Below are positions 34,290 to 44,186 of a stretch of 64,000 nucleotides of DNA, in pieces. The position numbers and the translations under genes were made by a program. Under the pieces are notes generated by a model, which was not told the DNA's origin, ran no database searches, and was given only the letters and a program-made list of their open reading frames with translations. Source of the stretch: Pseudooceanicola sediminis (GTDB lineage: Bacteria > Pseudomonadota > Alphaproteobacteria > Rhodobacterales > Rhodobacteraceae); NCBI RefSeq assembly GCF_003575965.1, contig NZ_QWJJ01000001.1, forward strand, positions 186,001-250,000. Reading direction: 5' to 3'. Within the stretch, counting starts at the first letter, position 1; each line of letters opens with the position of its first letter.

Positions 34290-35162
34290 TCAGCCAAGCA
34301 TCGTCAAGCGTTTGATAAGGCTTGAGGTATCCCAACGCGCGCCGCCCAGTTTCTGCACATCCTTGTAGAACTGATCGACCAGCGCGGTCACCGGCAGGCT
34401 GGCCCCGATCTCGTCCCCCGTGTCCAGGCAGATCCCCAGATCCTTGCGCATCCAGTCGACGGCAAAACCGTGCTCGAATTCATCGGCAAGCATGGTCTTG
34501 TAACGATTGCTCATCTGCCAGCTGCCCGCCGCCCCGGCGCTGATCACCTCGACCACCTTTTCGCCGTCCAGACCGGCTTTCTGGCAGAAATGCAGCGCCT
34601 CGCTCAGGCCCTGAACCGCACCCGCGATGGCGATCTGGTTGCACATCTTGGTGATCTGGCCCGCGCCGCTGTCACCGATCAGACGGCAGACCTTCGCATA
34701 GGCGTCGATCACCGGTTCGGCGCTGGCAAAGACATCCGCGTCCCCGCCACACATGACGGACAGTGCCCCGTTTTCCGCCCCCGCCTGCCCGCCTGAAATC
34801 GGCGCATCGACATAACCGATGCCCTTTTCCTTTGCGATCTCATACAGCTCGCGGGTGACCTTCGCGGAGACGGTCGTGTGATCGACAAGCACCGCACCGT
34901 CCTTCATGCCCGAAAACGCGCCCTCGGCCCCGGTGCACACCGCCCGCAGATCATCGTCATTGCCGACGCAGGTCATCACGAAATCGGCGTCCTTTGCGGC
35001 CTCGGCAGGGGTGGCGGCACAGGCGCCGCCATGCTGTGCGACCCAGGCTTCGGCCTTGGCCCCTGTCCGGTTGTAGACCGTCACCTCATGGCCCTTGGCG
35101 GCCAGATGCCCGGCCATAGGATAGCCCATCACACCCAATCCCAGAAACGCGACTTTCACCAT
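34290..35162 (-). CDS. 3-hydroxyisobutyrate dehydrogenase-family oxidoreductase
   Basis: 290 residues, beta-hydroxyacid dehydrogenase family. Rossmann motif VAFLGLGVMGYPMAGHLAAKG, substrate loop DAPISGGQAGAENGALSVMCGG, catalytic Lys in GAGQITKMCNQI, and the C-terminal RMRKDLGI-like WMRKDLGICLDTGDEIGASLP. Substrate candidates are 3-hydroxyisobutyrate, tartronate semialdehyde or 4-hydroxybutyrate; the sequence does not decide. A clear AAGGAA ribosome site precedes the ATG. It is divergent from the penicillin acylase gene. Confidence 0.9.
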   Translation of the reverse strand: MVKVAFLGLGVMGYPMAGHLAAKGHEVTVYNRTGAKAEAWVAQHGGACAATPAEAAKDADFVMTCVGNDDDLRAVCTGAEGAFSGMKDGAVLVDHTTVSAKVTRELYEIAKEKGIGYVDAPISGGQAGAENGALSVMCGGDADVFASAEPVIDAYAKVCRLIGDSGAGQITKMCNQIAIAGAVQGLSEALHFCQKAGLDGEKVVEVISAGAAGSWQMSNRYKTMLADEFEHGFAVDWMRKDLGICLDTGDEIGASLPVTALVDQFYKDVQKLGGARWDTSSLIKRLTMLG

Positions 35163-35288
35163 GGTTCAATTCCTTGTATTGCAGCAGTCGCACAAACTAG
35201 TGTCGGCCCGAGGCCCGGAACGCAAGACCCGGGCCCGTTCGCCGGGCGGCAGGCCGGGAAATTGCCCGGAACAAGGCAAGGGATCTGA

Positions 35289-37769
35289 ATGAGACGTGTT
35301 TTCCGATGGCTTCTCCGCATCGCGGGTGGCATGATCGTTCTTGCAGTTCTCGCCGTTGTCGGCGTCTACTACCTCGCGTCCCGCTCCCTGCCAGACTACG
35401 ACAAGACGCTGAGCGTCAAAGGCATCTCCGCGCCCGTCGAAATCGTGCGCGACAACGCCAACGTCCCGCATATCTTCGGAAAATCCGACGCTGACGTCTA
35501 TTTCGGGCTGGGGTATGCCCATGCGCAGGATCGCCTGTGGCAGATGATCACCATGCGCCGCACGGTGCAGGGCCGCCTGTCCGAAGTGTTCGGTACCCGC
35601 ACCCTGGCCATCGACAAGCTGATGCGGCGCTATGACCTCTATGCCCTGGCGATCAAGTCCGTCGCCGCCCAGGATGCGCGCACGACAACCGCCCTGAATG
35701 CCTATGCTGCCGGCGTCAATGCCCGCCTGGACGAGATCAACCGCGACGCCCTGGGCCGCGGCGCCCCCGAGATGTTCCTGTTCAACGTTCCCGTCGCCCC
35801 CTGGCAGCCCGCCGATTCCATCGCGATCGGCAAGCTGATGGCCGTCCAGCTATCCGGCAGCCTGTCGAGCGAGATCGAGCGCGCGCGTGTGTCCCTCGCC
35901 CTGCCGGATCAGGAAATGCTGGCCGATATCCTGCCCGACACGCCTGGCAAGGGCATTGCCGAACTGCCCGATTACGCCAGCCTCGTGCCCGGCGACCAGC
36001 TCAACCGCTTCGCCCAGGTCAGCGGCCCCGGTCTGCCCGACAGCCCGCTCAGCCCGTTTCCCGCACCGGGTCTGGAGGGGGCCTCGAATGCCTTTGCCGC
36101 CGCGCCCTCTCGCTCGGCCTCCGGCGGCACCCTGCTGGCCAACGATCCGCATCTCGGCTTTTCCGCCCCAACCATCTGGTACCTGGCGCGGCTCGAACTG
36201 CGCCAGGGCGGCGTCATCGGCGGCACCATTCCCGGCATCCCCTCGGTTCTCACCGGGCGTTCGCACTTCCTCGGCTGGGGGCTGACCTCGTCCTACCTCG
36301 ACGACCTCGATGTCTACATGGAGGAGATAAACCCCGAGAATACCGAGGAATATCGCACCCCCGACGGCTGGAAACGCTTCAAGACGCGCAAGTCGATCAT
36401 CGAGATCAAGGACGCGGCCCCCGTCACCCTGACCCTGCGCTGGACCGATAACGGCCCGGTCCTGCCGGGCAGCCACTACAACCTCGATACCATCACTCCG
36501 CCGGGTCATGTCGCCTCGATCAACTGGACCGCCCTGTCGGACCATGACACGACCCTGACCGCGGGTGTCGGCCTGATGTATGCCCGCAATGTCGACCAGG
36601 CGATCGAGGCGACACAGATGCAGATCGCCCCGTCGCAGAACCTGATGCTGGCCGACGCCGATACCATCGCCTTCAAGACCATCGGCGCGATGCCGGAACG
36701 TGACCCGGCGCATGACAGCAAGGGGCGGATGCCCACGCTGGGCTGGCGTGCCGAAAACCGCTGGAAAGGCATCCTGCCCAATCAGGACAACCCGCAGGTC
36801 ATGTCCCCCGACAGCGGCATCCTGGGCAATACCAACAACAAGATGGTCGACCGCCCCTTTCCCCATAACGTGACCTTCGACTGGGGTGACACGCAGCGCA
36901 TCCATCGCTTGCAACGCCTGATGCAATCGCGCCAGGTCCACACCCGCGACAGCTTCATCGAAGCCCAGCTCGACACCGTGTCCTTTACCGCGCGCACCCT
37001 GCTGCCGCTGATCGGCAAGGACCTGTGGTTCACCGGCGATCCCGCGCCCGAAGGGACGCCCGAACGCCGCCGGCAGGATGCCCTGACGCTGCTGTCGGAA
37101 TGGAACGGCGAGATGAATGAACATATGCCCGAACCGCTGATCTACGCGGCCTGGGTCGCCACGCTTCAGGACCGCCTGATCCGGGATGAACTGGGCCCGA
37201 TCGCCGATGATTTCACCCATGTGCAGCCGGTGTTCATCGAACGGGTATTCCGCGATGTCGACGGCGCGGCGCGCTGGTGCGACATCATCCAGTCGACGGC
37301 GACCGAAACCTGCACCGATATCGCCCGTCAAAGCCTGGACGCCGCGCTGATCTGGATCACCGAACGCTATGGCGACAACCTTGAATCGCTGCGGTGGGGC
37401 GACGTCCACCAGGCGGCGCAGGATCACCCGACGCTGGGGGATATCCCGATCCTGCGCTATTTCGTGAACATCCGTCAAAGCACCTCTGGTGGCGACAACA
37501 CGCTGATGCGCGGCGCCACCAAGGGCACCGGCCCCGACCCGTTCCTGAACGTTCACGGCGCCGGTTATCGCGGTGTCTACGATTTTGCGGATCCCGACAG
37601 TTCGGTTTTCATCACCTCCACCGGGCAATCGGGCCACCCCCTGTCACGCCATTACGACGACCTCGCGCAGCTGTGGCGGCGTGGCGAATATATCCCGATG
37701 TCCCTGGACACGGCACTTGCACGGGCCGCCGCGGTCGGGATCACCCATCTCGACCCCCTCGCGCCCTGA
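35289..37769 (+). CDS. Penicillin acylase family Ntn-hydrolase
   Basis: 826 residues. An N-terminal membrane or signal segment (about 9-30, LRIAGGMIVLAVLAVVGVYYL) suggests export. Alpha-chain part: EIVRDNANVPHIFGKSDADVY, GYAHAQDRLWQM. The predicted self-cleavage nucleophile is S266 in GLEGASNAFAAAPSRS, followed by GGTLLANDPHLGFSAP, so the mature beta chain would start at S266. Related enzymes are acyl-homoserine lactone acylases (quorum quenching) and penicillin/cephalosporin acylases. An AHL-acylase role is possible, but the substrate is not predictable here. A LuxR solo exists elsewhere in the window. Confidence 0.92.
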   Translation: MRRVFRWLLRIAGGMIVLAVLAVVGVYYLASRSLPDYDKTLSVKGISAPVEIVRDNANVPHIFGKSDADVYFGLGYAHAQDRLWQMITMRRTVQGRLSEVFGTRTLAIDKLMRRYDLYALAIKSVAAQDARTTTALNAYAAGVNARLDEINRDALGRGAPEMFLFNVPVAPWQPADSIAIGKLMAVQLSGSLSSEIERARVSLALPDQEMLADILPDTPGKGIAELPDYASLVPGDQLNRFAQVSGPGLPDSPLSPFPAPGLEGASNAFAAAPSRSASGGTLLANDPHLGFSAPTIWYLARLELRQGGVIGGTIPGIPSVLTGRSHFLGWGLTSSYLDDLDVYMEEINPENTEEYRTPDGWKRFKTRKSIIEIKDAAPVTLTLRWTDNGPVLPGSHYNLDTITPPGHVASINWTALSDHDTTLTAGVGLMYARNVDQAIEATQMQIAPSQNLMLADADTIAFKTIGAMPERDPAHDSKGRMPTLGWRAENRWKGILPNQDNPQVMSPDSGILGNTNNKMVDRPFPHNVTFDWGDTQRIHRLQRLMQSRQVHTRDSFIEAQLDTVSFTARTLLPLIGKDLWFTGDPAPEGTPERRRQDALTLLSEWNGEMNEHMPEPLIYAAWVATLQDRLIRDELGPIADDFTHVQPVFIERVFRDVDGAARWCDIIQSTATETCTDIARQSLDAALIWITERYGDNLESLRWGDVHQAAQDHPTLGDIPILRYFVNIRQSTSGGDNTLMRGATKGTGPDPFLNVHGAGYRGVYDFADPDSSVFITSTGQSGHPLSRHYDDLAQLWRRGEYIPMSLDTALARAAAVGITHLDPLAP

Positions 37770-37930
37770 ACCTCGCGCCTCTTCTTGCCTCCCTGTGCCT
37801 CTCACGCCGTACGCCACGCCCTGATCTATACGCGTCACGCCTCTGCCGCTGTCCCACGGGCGGGCGACATTTGCTTCCCGCTCGGGCGCGCTAGATGCTG
37901 GGGTCGGACACCATTTCAAAGGAGAACGTC

Positions 37931-38878
37931 ATGAAATCCCTTCCCCTCGGCAAAACCGGTCTGATGACCTCTCCCATCGTGTTCGGCGGCAACGTCTTTG
38001 GCTGGACAGCAGACGAATCGCAGAGCTTTCGCCTGCTCGATCAGATGGCCGAGGCCGGGCTGAACACCATCGACACCGCAGATGTCTATTCCCGCTGGGC
38101 CGATGGCAATTCGGGCGGTGAAAGCGAAACCGTGATCGGTGACTGGCTGGCGGCCAATCCGGGCAAGCGCGACAAGGTCGTGCTGATCACCAAGGTCGGC
38201 TCCGACATGGGCGGCCCGGGTGAAAAGGGCCTCTCGGCCAACTGGATCGAAAAGGCGGTCGAAAACTCGTTGTCGCGCCTCAAGACCGACGTGATCGACC
38301 TCTACCTCTCGCACTGGCCGGACGACGAAACCTCGGACGAGGAAACCCTGACCGCCTTCGACAAGCTGCTCAAGGCGGGCAAGGTGCGCGCCATCGGCAC
38401 GTCCAACCGCGATCGTGCGCAAATGGAACGTGCGGCAAAAGCCGCCGCCGACGCGGGCCTGCCCCGCTACGATGTGCTGCAACCGGAATACAACCTGCAC
38501 GCCCGTGGCACGTTCGAGGGGCCGCTGGCCGACTACTGCATCGAAAACGACATCGGCGTGATCACCTATTTCTCGCTCGCCTCGGGGTTCCTGTCGGGCA
38601 AGTACCGCAGCCAGGACGATGCGAAGGGTGAACGCGCCCGTATGGTCGGCAAATACCTTGATGATCGCGGGATGCGCATTCTGGCCGCCCTCGACGCGAT
38701 TGCCGCCGACACCGGCGCCACGCAGGCCGAAATCGCAATCGCTTGGCTGCGGCACAGACCCGGTGTGACCGCCCCTATCGCATCGGCCACCAGCGGCAGC
38801 CAGCTCGACAGCCTGATCAAGGCCGCCACGCTTGCGCTTTCGGACGAGGCGATGGCCACTCTGAACGACACGCTCTGA
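37931..38878 (+). CDS. Aldo/keto reductase
   Basis: 315 residues, AKR TIM barrel: NTIDTADVYSRWADG (catalytic Tyr with D), VVLITKVGSDMGG (catalytic Lys), DLYLSHWPDDETS (His), AIGTSNRDRAQMERA, LQPEYNLHAR and C-terminal APIASATSGSQLDSL. NADPH-dependent reduction of an aldehyde or ketone. Related to the YajO/IolS group. ATG 37931 has AAAGGAG upstream. A single-gene unit before trkA. Confidence 0.93.
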   Translation: MKSLPLGKTGLMTSPIVFGGNVFGWTADESQSFRLLDQMAEAGLNTIDTADVYSRWADGNSGGESETVIGDWLAANPGKRDKVVLITKVGSDMGGPGEKGLSANWIEKAVENSLSRLKTDVIDLYLSHWPDDETSDEETLTAFDKLLKAGKVRAIGTSNRDRAQMERAAKAAADAGLPRYDVLQPEYNLHARGTFEGPLADYCIENDIGVITYFSLASGFLSGKYRSQDDAKGERARMVGKYLDDRGMRILAALDAIAADTGATQAEIAIAWLRHRPGVTAPIASATSGSQLDSLIKAATLALSDEAMATLNDTL

Positions 38879-38998
38879 CACCGGACAGGGCGAAAACGCC
38901 ACCCTTTCTGCATGGCAGCAAGGGGTGTGGGGAATTGAATTGACCCCCATGCCCCTCTCTGCCATTCAGGTCTTTCAGAGGCAGCGGGACGACAAGAC

Positions 38999-40375
38999 AT
39001 GAAGGTCATCATCTGCGGAGCCGGACAGGTGGGGTGGCAAATTGCCCGTCATCTTTCCGGCGAAAACAACGATGTCACCGTTGTGGACAACAACCCCGAT
39101 CTGGTGCGACGCGCCACCGACACGCTTGATGTGCAGGGCATCGCAGGCTTTGCCTCCTATCCCGACATCCTGGATCGCGCCGGGGCGCGCGACGCCGACA
39201 TGATCATCGCCGCGACCTTCTCGGACGAGGTCAACATGGTGATCTGCCAGGTCGCCCATTCGGTGTTTTCCGTGCCGCGCAAGATCGCCCGCCTGCGCGC
39301 CCGCTCCTATCTCGACGCGATCTACGCCGACCTCTACCGTCGCGATCACATGCCGATCGACGTGGTGATTTCGCCCGAACTTGAGGTGGCCGAGGCCGCG
39401 CTGCAACGCCTTGCCGCGCCCGCCGCCTTCGACGTGGAACAGTTTCTCGACGGCAAGGCGCAATTGCTGGGCATCATGATCGACGATGACTGCCCGGTCG
39501 TGAACACCCCCCTGCGTCAGTTGACCGATCTGTTTTCGACCCTGCGGGCCGTCGTCGTCGGCATCCGGCGCGACGGGCGGCTGTTCGCACCCGACCCCAA
39601 CGACCAGATCTTTCCCAACGACGAATGCTACGTCTGCGCCCATACCGACGACATCTCCCGCACGCTCGAGGTTTTCGGCAAGACCAACCGCCAGCAGGAG
39701 CGGGTGGTCATCGTCGGCGGCGGCAATGTCGGCCTCACCGTCGCCAAGGCGCTTGAGGACAAAGGCCGTCGCATTCGCGCCAAGGTGATCGAAAAGAACC
39801 GCAAAAGCGCCGAACGCGCCGCCGACGCACTGGAACGCACCATCGTCCTGAATGGCGACGGCCTCGATTCCGCGCTGCTGGCCGAGGCCGGGATCGGCCG
39901 TGCCGATGCCATTCTCTGCGTCACAGATGACGACAAGACCAATATGCTGACCGCCGTGCGGGCAAAATCGCAGGGCTGTCCGATGGCCATCGCCCTGATC
40001 AACGACCCGACGCTGGTGCCCCTGCTCGGGCCGCTTGGCATCGACGCCTACATCAACCCCCGCTCCACGACCGTTTCGTCGATCCTGCGCCACATCCGCC
40101 ATGGCCGGGTGCGCGGCGTCTACTCCATCGGCGATGCCGAGGCCGAGGTGATCGAGGCCGAGGTGCTGTCGACCTCGCCCATGACCGGCAAGGCGATCCG
40201 CGACATCGCCTTCCCCGAAGGCGTTCTGGTCGGCGCGGTGATGAAGGGCGGCAACGTGATCAAGCCGAGCGCGGACATGGTCATCGACGAAGGCGACACC
40301 ATCGTCATCTTCGCCCTCGCCAATGACGTGCCCGAGGTGGAGCGACTGCTGCAAGTCTCCATCGACTACTTCTAG
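38999..40375 (+). CDS. trkA: Trk potassium uptake system protein TrkA
   Basis: 458 residues with two RCK/TrkA-N plus TrkA-C halves: VIICGAGQVGWQIARHL at residue 3 and VIVGGGNVGLTVAKAL at about 237, each followed by TrkA-C domains (about 140-220 and 370-455). It is a peripheral cytosolic NAD(H)/nucleotide-binding regulator gating the TrkH potassium channel. It lies 17 nt before trkH in the same operon, and the following hfq-hflX order is conserved in the family. Confidence 0.97.
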   Translation: MKVIICGAGQVGWQIARHLSGENNDVTVVDNNPDLVRRATDTLDVQGIAGFASYPDILDRAGARDADMIIAATFSDEVNMVICQVAHSVFSVPRKIARLRARSYLDAIYADLYRRDHMPIDVVISPELEVAEAALQRLAAPAAFDVEQFLDGKAQLLGIMIDDDCPVVNTPLRQLTDLFSTLRAVVVGIRRDGRLFAPDPNDQIFPNDECYVCAHTDDISRTLEVFGKTNRQQERVVIVGGGNVGLTVAKALEDKGRRIRAKVIEKNRKSAERAADALERTIVLNGDGLDSALLAEAGIGRADAILCVTDDDKTNMLTAVRAKSQGCPMAIALINDPTLVPLLGPLGIDAYINPRSTTVSSILRHIRHGRVRGVYSIGDAEAEVIEAEVLSTSPMTGKAIRDIAFPEGVLVGAVMKGGNVIKPSADMVIDEGDTIVIFALANDVPEVERLLQVSIDYF

Positions 40376-40392
40376 AGCCCGGCCCGCCGCCG

Positions 40393-41925
40393 ATGCGCAA
40401 GCCATTGCATAACACGATAGAAGGGCTGCCGCTCTTTCTGGTGCTCTTCGTCGTGCTGTCCCTGTCGATGTTGCTGCCCGCCGCCGTCGCGCTGGTGCAG
40501 GAAGAATTCCTGACCGCGCGCAACTTTTTCTACACCTCGCTGCTGGGCACGACCGGCGCGGTGCTGGTGGCACTGGCGCGGGGCAATCGCCCGTTCCTGA
40601 TCACCGGTCGCACCGATCTCTATGCGCTTCTGTCGCTCTTTGCGGCCTTTCTGCTGCTTCCGATCCTGCTCGCCCTGCCCTTTTCGGAAAGCCTCAAGGA
40701 CACCCGTTTCATCAACGCCTATGCCGAAATGGTCTCCTGCTTTACCACCACGGGCATGACCTTCTTTGACGACCCGCGCCGCCTGTCGGCACCCTTGCAC
40801 CTTTGGCGCGCGCAGGTCGGCTGGATGGGCGGGTTCCTGATCTGGGTCGCGGCGGCGGCCGTGATGGCCCCGCTGTCGCTGGGCGGGTTCGAGGTCACGG
40901 CGGCAGGGCGTGAACAGGGCGATACCCGCATCGACCGGTTTCAGCGCGCCGGGGTGATCCGCCGCATGGTGCGCGGCAGCCTCCACCTCGGGCCGATCTA
41001 CGTCGCGCTGACCGGAACGCTCTGGGTGGCATTGCTGGTGGCGGGGGATACGCCGCTGGTCGCCCTGACGCACGCCATGTCGACCCTGTCGACCTCGGGG
41101 ATCTCGCCCATCGGTGGCACGCAGAACGCAGGCTCCGGCGTATCTGGTGAAATCGCCATCGCGCTGTTCATGCTGTTTGCCCTGTCGCGCGTGGCGTTTT
41201 CCTCCGATACCGTCACATCGCGCATCGGGCTGCACCGCGACCCGGAATTCCGCATGGGGCTGGCCATCGTCGTCATGGTGCCGCTGCTGCTGTTTCTGCG
41301 GCACTGGATTGCCGCCTTCGACGTCAATGCGGGCGAAGATGTCTGGCTGGGTTTCGGCGCGCTCTGGGGCAGCATGTTCACGGTGCTGTCGTTCCTGACC
41401 ACGACAGGCTGGGAAAGCAGCCACTGGGACACCGCTCAGGCCTGGTCGGGCCTGTCTACGCCGGGCATGATCCTGATGGGCCTTGCCATGATCGGCGGCG
41501 GCGTGGCCACCACCGCCGGCGGCGTCAAGCTGCTGCGGGTCTACGCGCTCTACCTCAATGGCCGTCAGGAGCTGGAGCGCCTGGTCCATCCCTCCTCGGT
41601 CAGCGGCACGGGCATCGCCGGGCGCCGCATCCGCCGCCATGGCGCCTTTCACGCCTGGGTGTTCTTCATGCTGTTCGCGCTCAGCCTGGCGACGTCGATG
41701 GCCCTGCTTGCTCTGTTCGGGATCGGGTTCGAACAGGCCACCGTTCTGGCCGTCGCGGCGCTGTCCAACACCGGCCCCGTGACAATCCACGGCGGCGCCG
41801 AACCGATCGCCACCGCCTTTCTGCCCGCCGGGGCCAAGATTGTGCTCAGCGGCATCATGATCCTCGGCCGGTTGGAGCTGCTGGCGATCATCGCTCTGTT
41901 CAACCCGGATCTGTGGCGCGATTGA
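40393..41925 (+). CDS. trkH: Trk potassium uptake channel TrkH
   Basis: 510 residues, multi-spanning. Four pore-loop repeats carry selectivity-filter-like segments: VSCFTTTGMTFF, STLSTSGISP, SFLTTTGWESS and LSNTGPVTIH. Four M1-P-M2 units make a potassium uptake channel at the inner membrane, gated with TrkA encoded directly upstream. The N-terminal extra helices (about 12-110) are usual for the family. Confidence 0.95.
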   Translation: MRKPLHNTIEGLPLFLVLFVVLSLSMLLPAAVALVQEEFLTARNFFYTSLLGTTGAVLVALARGNRPFLITGRTDLYALLSLFAAFLLLPILLALPFSESLKDTRFINAYAEMVSCFTTTGMTFFDDPRRLSAPLHLWRAQVGWMGGFLIWVAAAAVMAPLSLGGFEVTAAGREQGDTRIDRFQRAGVIRRMVRGSLHLGPIYVALTGTLWVALLVAGDTPLVALTHAMSTLSTSGISPIGGTQNAGSGVSGEIAIALFMLFALSRVAFSSDTVTSRIGLHRDPEFRMGLAIVVMVPLLLFLRHWIAAFDVNAGEDVWLGFGALWGSMFTVLSFLTTTGWESSHWDTAQAWSGLSTPGMILMGLAMIGGGVATTAGGVKLLRVYALYLNGRQELERLVHPSSVSGTGIAGRRIRRHGAFHAWVFFMLFALSLATSMALLALFGIGFEQATVLAVAALSNTGPVTIHGGAEPIATAFLPAGAKIVLSGIMILGRLELLAIIALFNPDLWRD

Positions 41926-42053
41926 CGCAAAGGCATGATGGGGTAAACATTGCGCCCGAGGGGGGTTTAAACTTGCCCGCCCGCACTCCATAATAATCAA
42001 AAGATCTGAAAAGCCGCCACCGGCAATAAACAAGAAAAAAAGGCTTAGCGAGA

Positions 42054-42293
42054 ATGGCTTCCGACAGACAGAATCTCCAGGATGCATTCCTGAATCATGT
42101 CCGCAAGACCAAGGTCCCGGTCACCATCTTCCTGATCAACGGCGTCAAGCTGCAGGGCGTGATCACCTGGTTCGACAATTTCTGCGTGCTGCTGCGCCGT
42201 GACGGCCAGGCACAGCTGGTTTACAAACACGCGATTTCCACGATCATGCCGTCGCAGCCGATCTCTCTCTATGAAGGCGAAGACACCAATTGA
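42054..42293 (+). CDS. hfq: RNA chaperone Hfq
   Basis: 79 residues. Sm1 motif [27 protein letters not shown], Sm2 motif [13 protein letters not shown]. Hexameric ring pairing sRNAs with mRNAs. Its stop overlaps the hflX start by 4 nt (position 42290), the usual hfq-hflX coupling. Relevant to the candidate sRNA at 22.3 kb as a possible partner. Confidence 0.98.
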   Translation: MASDRQNLQDAFLNHVRKTKVPVTIFLINGVKLQGVITWFDNFCVLLRRDGQAQLVYKHAISTIMPSQPISLYEGEDTN

Positions 42294-43564
42294 TCCCACA
42301 TGAGGCAGCGTCGACGCGCGCCTTCGTGATCCACCCCGACATGCGGCGCGATGACACGCGCCATGCTCCGATATATGCACTGGGCGAGGCCACAAGCCTC
42401 GCCCACGCATTGCCGGGGCTCGAAGTCGTTGGCTCCGAAGTCGTCCGTCTGGCCACACCACAACCCAAGACCCTGTTCGGCTCCGGCAAGGTAGACGAGC
42501 TCAAGGCCCTGTTCGCCGCCACCGAGGCCGAACTGGTGCTGATCGACGGCCCCGTCAGCCCGAAACAGCAACGCAACCTGGAAAAGGCCTGGGACGTCAA
42601 GATCCTCGACCGGACAGGCCTGATCCTCGAGATTTTCTCGGATCGCGCCCGCACGCGCGAAGGTGTGCTCCAGGTCGAAATGGCGGCCCTGTCCTATCAG
42701 CGCACGCGCCTGGTGCGCGCCTGGACCCACCTTGAACGGCAACGTGGCGGGCTCGGTTTCGTCGGTGGCCCCGGCGAAACCCAGATCGAGGCCGACCGCC
42801 GCGCCATCGACGAACAGCTCACCAGCCTGAAACGGCAGCTGGAAAAGGTCGTGCGCACCCGCGAATTGCATCGCGCCGGCCGTGCCAAGGTCCCCTTCCC
42901 GATCGTCGCATTGGTGGGCTATACCAACGCGGGCAAATCGACGCTGTTCAACCGTCTGACCGGCGCCGACGTGCTCGCCAAGGACATGCTCTTCGCGACG
43001 CTGGACCCGACCATGCGCCGGGTCAAGCTCGATACCGGGGCCGAGGTGATCCTGTCCGATACGGTGGGCTTCATCTCCAACCTGCCGACACAGCTCGTCG
43101 CCTCTTTCCGCGCCACGCTCGAAGAGGTGCTCGAGGCCGATCTCATCCTGCACGTCCGCGACATCTCTCATCCCGAAACGGAAGAACAGAAGGCGGATGT
43201 GGAGGATATCCTGTCGGACCTGGGAATGCCCGATACCATCCCGGTCCTGGAGGTCTGGAACAAGATCGATCTTCTGGGCGAGGAAAAGGCCCAGGCCCTC
43301 GCCCTGCGCGCCGAACGCGAAGATGGCATTCTCGCGATCTCCTCGCTCACCGGCGCCGGCCTGCCGCGCCTGCTCGAATCGGTCACGACCACGCTGGCCT
43401 CGGAACGCCATGAAACCACGCTCTCGCTTGCGTTCAGCGCCGGGCGCGAACGCGCCTGGCTGTTTCGGGAAGGTGTCGTACAGGCCGAACGCCAGACGGA
43501 GGACGGGATCGAGTTCGACGTGCTCTGGACAGCACGCCAATCTGCCCGTTTTCGCGATCTCTGA
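42290..43564 (+). CDS. hflX: Ribosome-splitting GTPase HflX
   Basis: 424 residues. N-terminal HflX domain ([50 protein letters not shown]), linker [23 protein letters not shown], then the G domain with G1 [13 protein letters not shown]3 DTVGFI and G4 NKID. It splits stalled or idle 70S ribosomes. The start codon is ATT/GTG-like within the hfq stop overlap: the frame opens at 42290 (TTGATCCC context, read as TTG), which needs confirming; no better ATG exists before the conserved domain. Confidence 0.93.
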   Translation: MIPHEAASTRAFVIHPDMRRDDTRHAPIYALGEATSLAHALPGLEVVGSEVVRLATPQPKTLFGSGKVDELKALFAATEAELVLIDGPVSPKQQRNLEKAWDVKILDRTGLILEIFSDRARTREGVLQVEMAALSYQRTRLVRAWTHLERQRGGLGFVGGPGETQIEADRRAIDEQLTSLKRQLEKVVRTRELHRAGRAKVPFPIVALVGYTNAGKSTLFNRLTGADVLAKDMLFATLDPTMRRVKLDTGAEVILSDTVGFISNLPTQLVASFRATLEEVLEADLILHVRDISHPETEEQKADVEDILSDLGMPDTIPVLEVWNKIDLLGEEKAQALALRAEREDGILAISSLTGAGLPRLLESVTTTLASERHETTLSLAFSAGRERAWLFREGVVQAERQTEDGIEFDVLWTARQSARFRDL

Positions 43565-43565
43565 C

Positions 43566-43690
43566 CGTTTCCCTGTGTAAAATATCCCCGCCGGAGGCCT
43601 GGACCGGCGCAGCCGGGCCAGTTCGGCAAACCCTCGGCACATGGCGCTCCGCGCCATCGCTTCGCGGAGGATATTTGAAACAGGGAAACA
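43566..43690. repeat. Imperfect inverted repeat with REP-like core, copy 2
   Basis: The left arm (43567-43588: GTTTCCCTG...ATATCC) and right arm (43669-43689: GGATATTT..CAGGGAAAC) are inverted copies of each other, enclosing the reverse of GCCTCCGGCGGGGATATTT (43581-43598). It occupies the gap between the convergent hflX and holC genes. The core matches the element at 24771-24801. Confidence 0.7.
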
Positions 43691-43702
43691 ATCCGCGGCA
43701 GC

Positions 43703-44170
43703 TTATCGCCCGGCGGTCTCGGCCTTTTTCTGCCATCGCCCGGATTCCTCGGACCAGTAGACGGCGGCGCACCCTGCGCCGGTGAGCGATTTCCATTGGA
43801 TCCGTGCATGGGCGACGGCTTGCTCGTCCGAGCCATCAAACAGGATGCAGCTGCGCTTTGACGATTCGACTTCGGCGACGTCCAGCGGGGCGCCGTCGAT
43901 GCTCATCAGGCAATCGGGCGCGTTTGACGCCGCTCCGAGCGTCAACAGGATAGGTTGCAATTCAGGGTGGGGATCCTTGTCCTGGCCATGGGGCAGGAAA
44001 TCGTCGTCCCGTCCCAGCCAGAGCTTCTGGTCCAGCCAGTCCAGTCGCTCTGCCTCCTGGCCACGCACCGCCACGCGCCAGCCGGCGCCGAGGGCGCGCG
44101 GCAGCAGGTTTTGCAGCGCCCCGTCCACGGAAGAATGCGTCAGGTGGTAGAAGTAGACCTCGCCCATCAT
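43703..44170 (-). CDS. holC: DNA polymerase III chi subunit
   Basis: 155 residues. HolC signature: VYFYHLTHSSVDGALQNLLPRALGAGWRVAVRG and LDWLDQKLWLGRDDDFLPHG, which is very close to the family pattern (LD..LW......FLPHG). It links the clamp loader to single-strand binding protein. It lies 16 nt after pepA on the same strand, the classical pepA-holC pair. Confidence 0.95.
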   Translation of the reverse strand: MMGEVYFYHLTHSSVDGALQNLLPRALGAGWRVAVRGQEAERLDWLDQKLWLGRDDDFLPHGQDKDPHPELQPILLTLGAASNAPDCLMSIDGAPLDVAEVESSKRSCILFDGSDEQAVAHARIQWKSLTGAGCAAVYWSEESGRWQKKAETAGR

Positions 44171-44186
44171 GCGCTCCCGTCGCTGG

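Noticed and set aside
35850-37637. 595-codon open frame opposite the penicillin acylase gene
   Set aside because: Antisense shadow with no motif; the + strand frame has full family signatures and a ribosome site.
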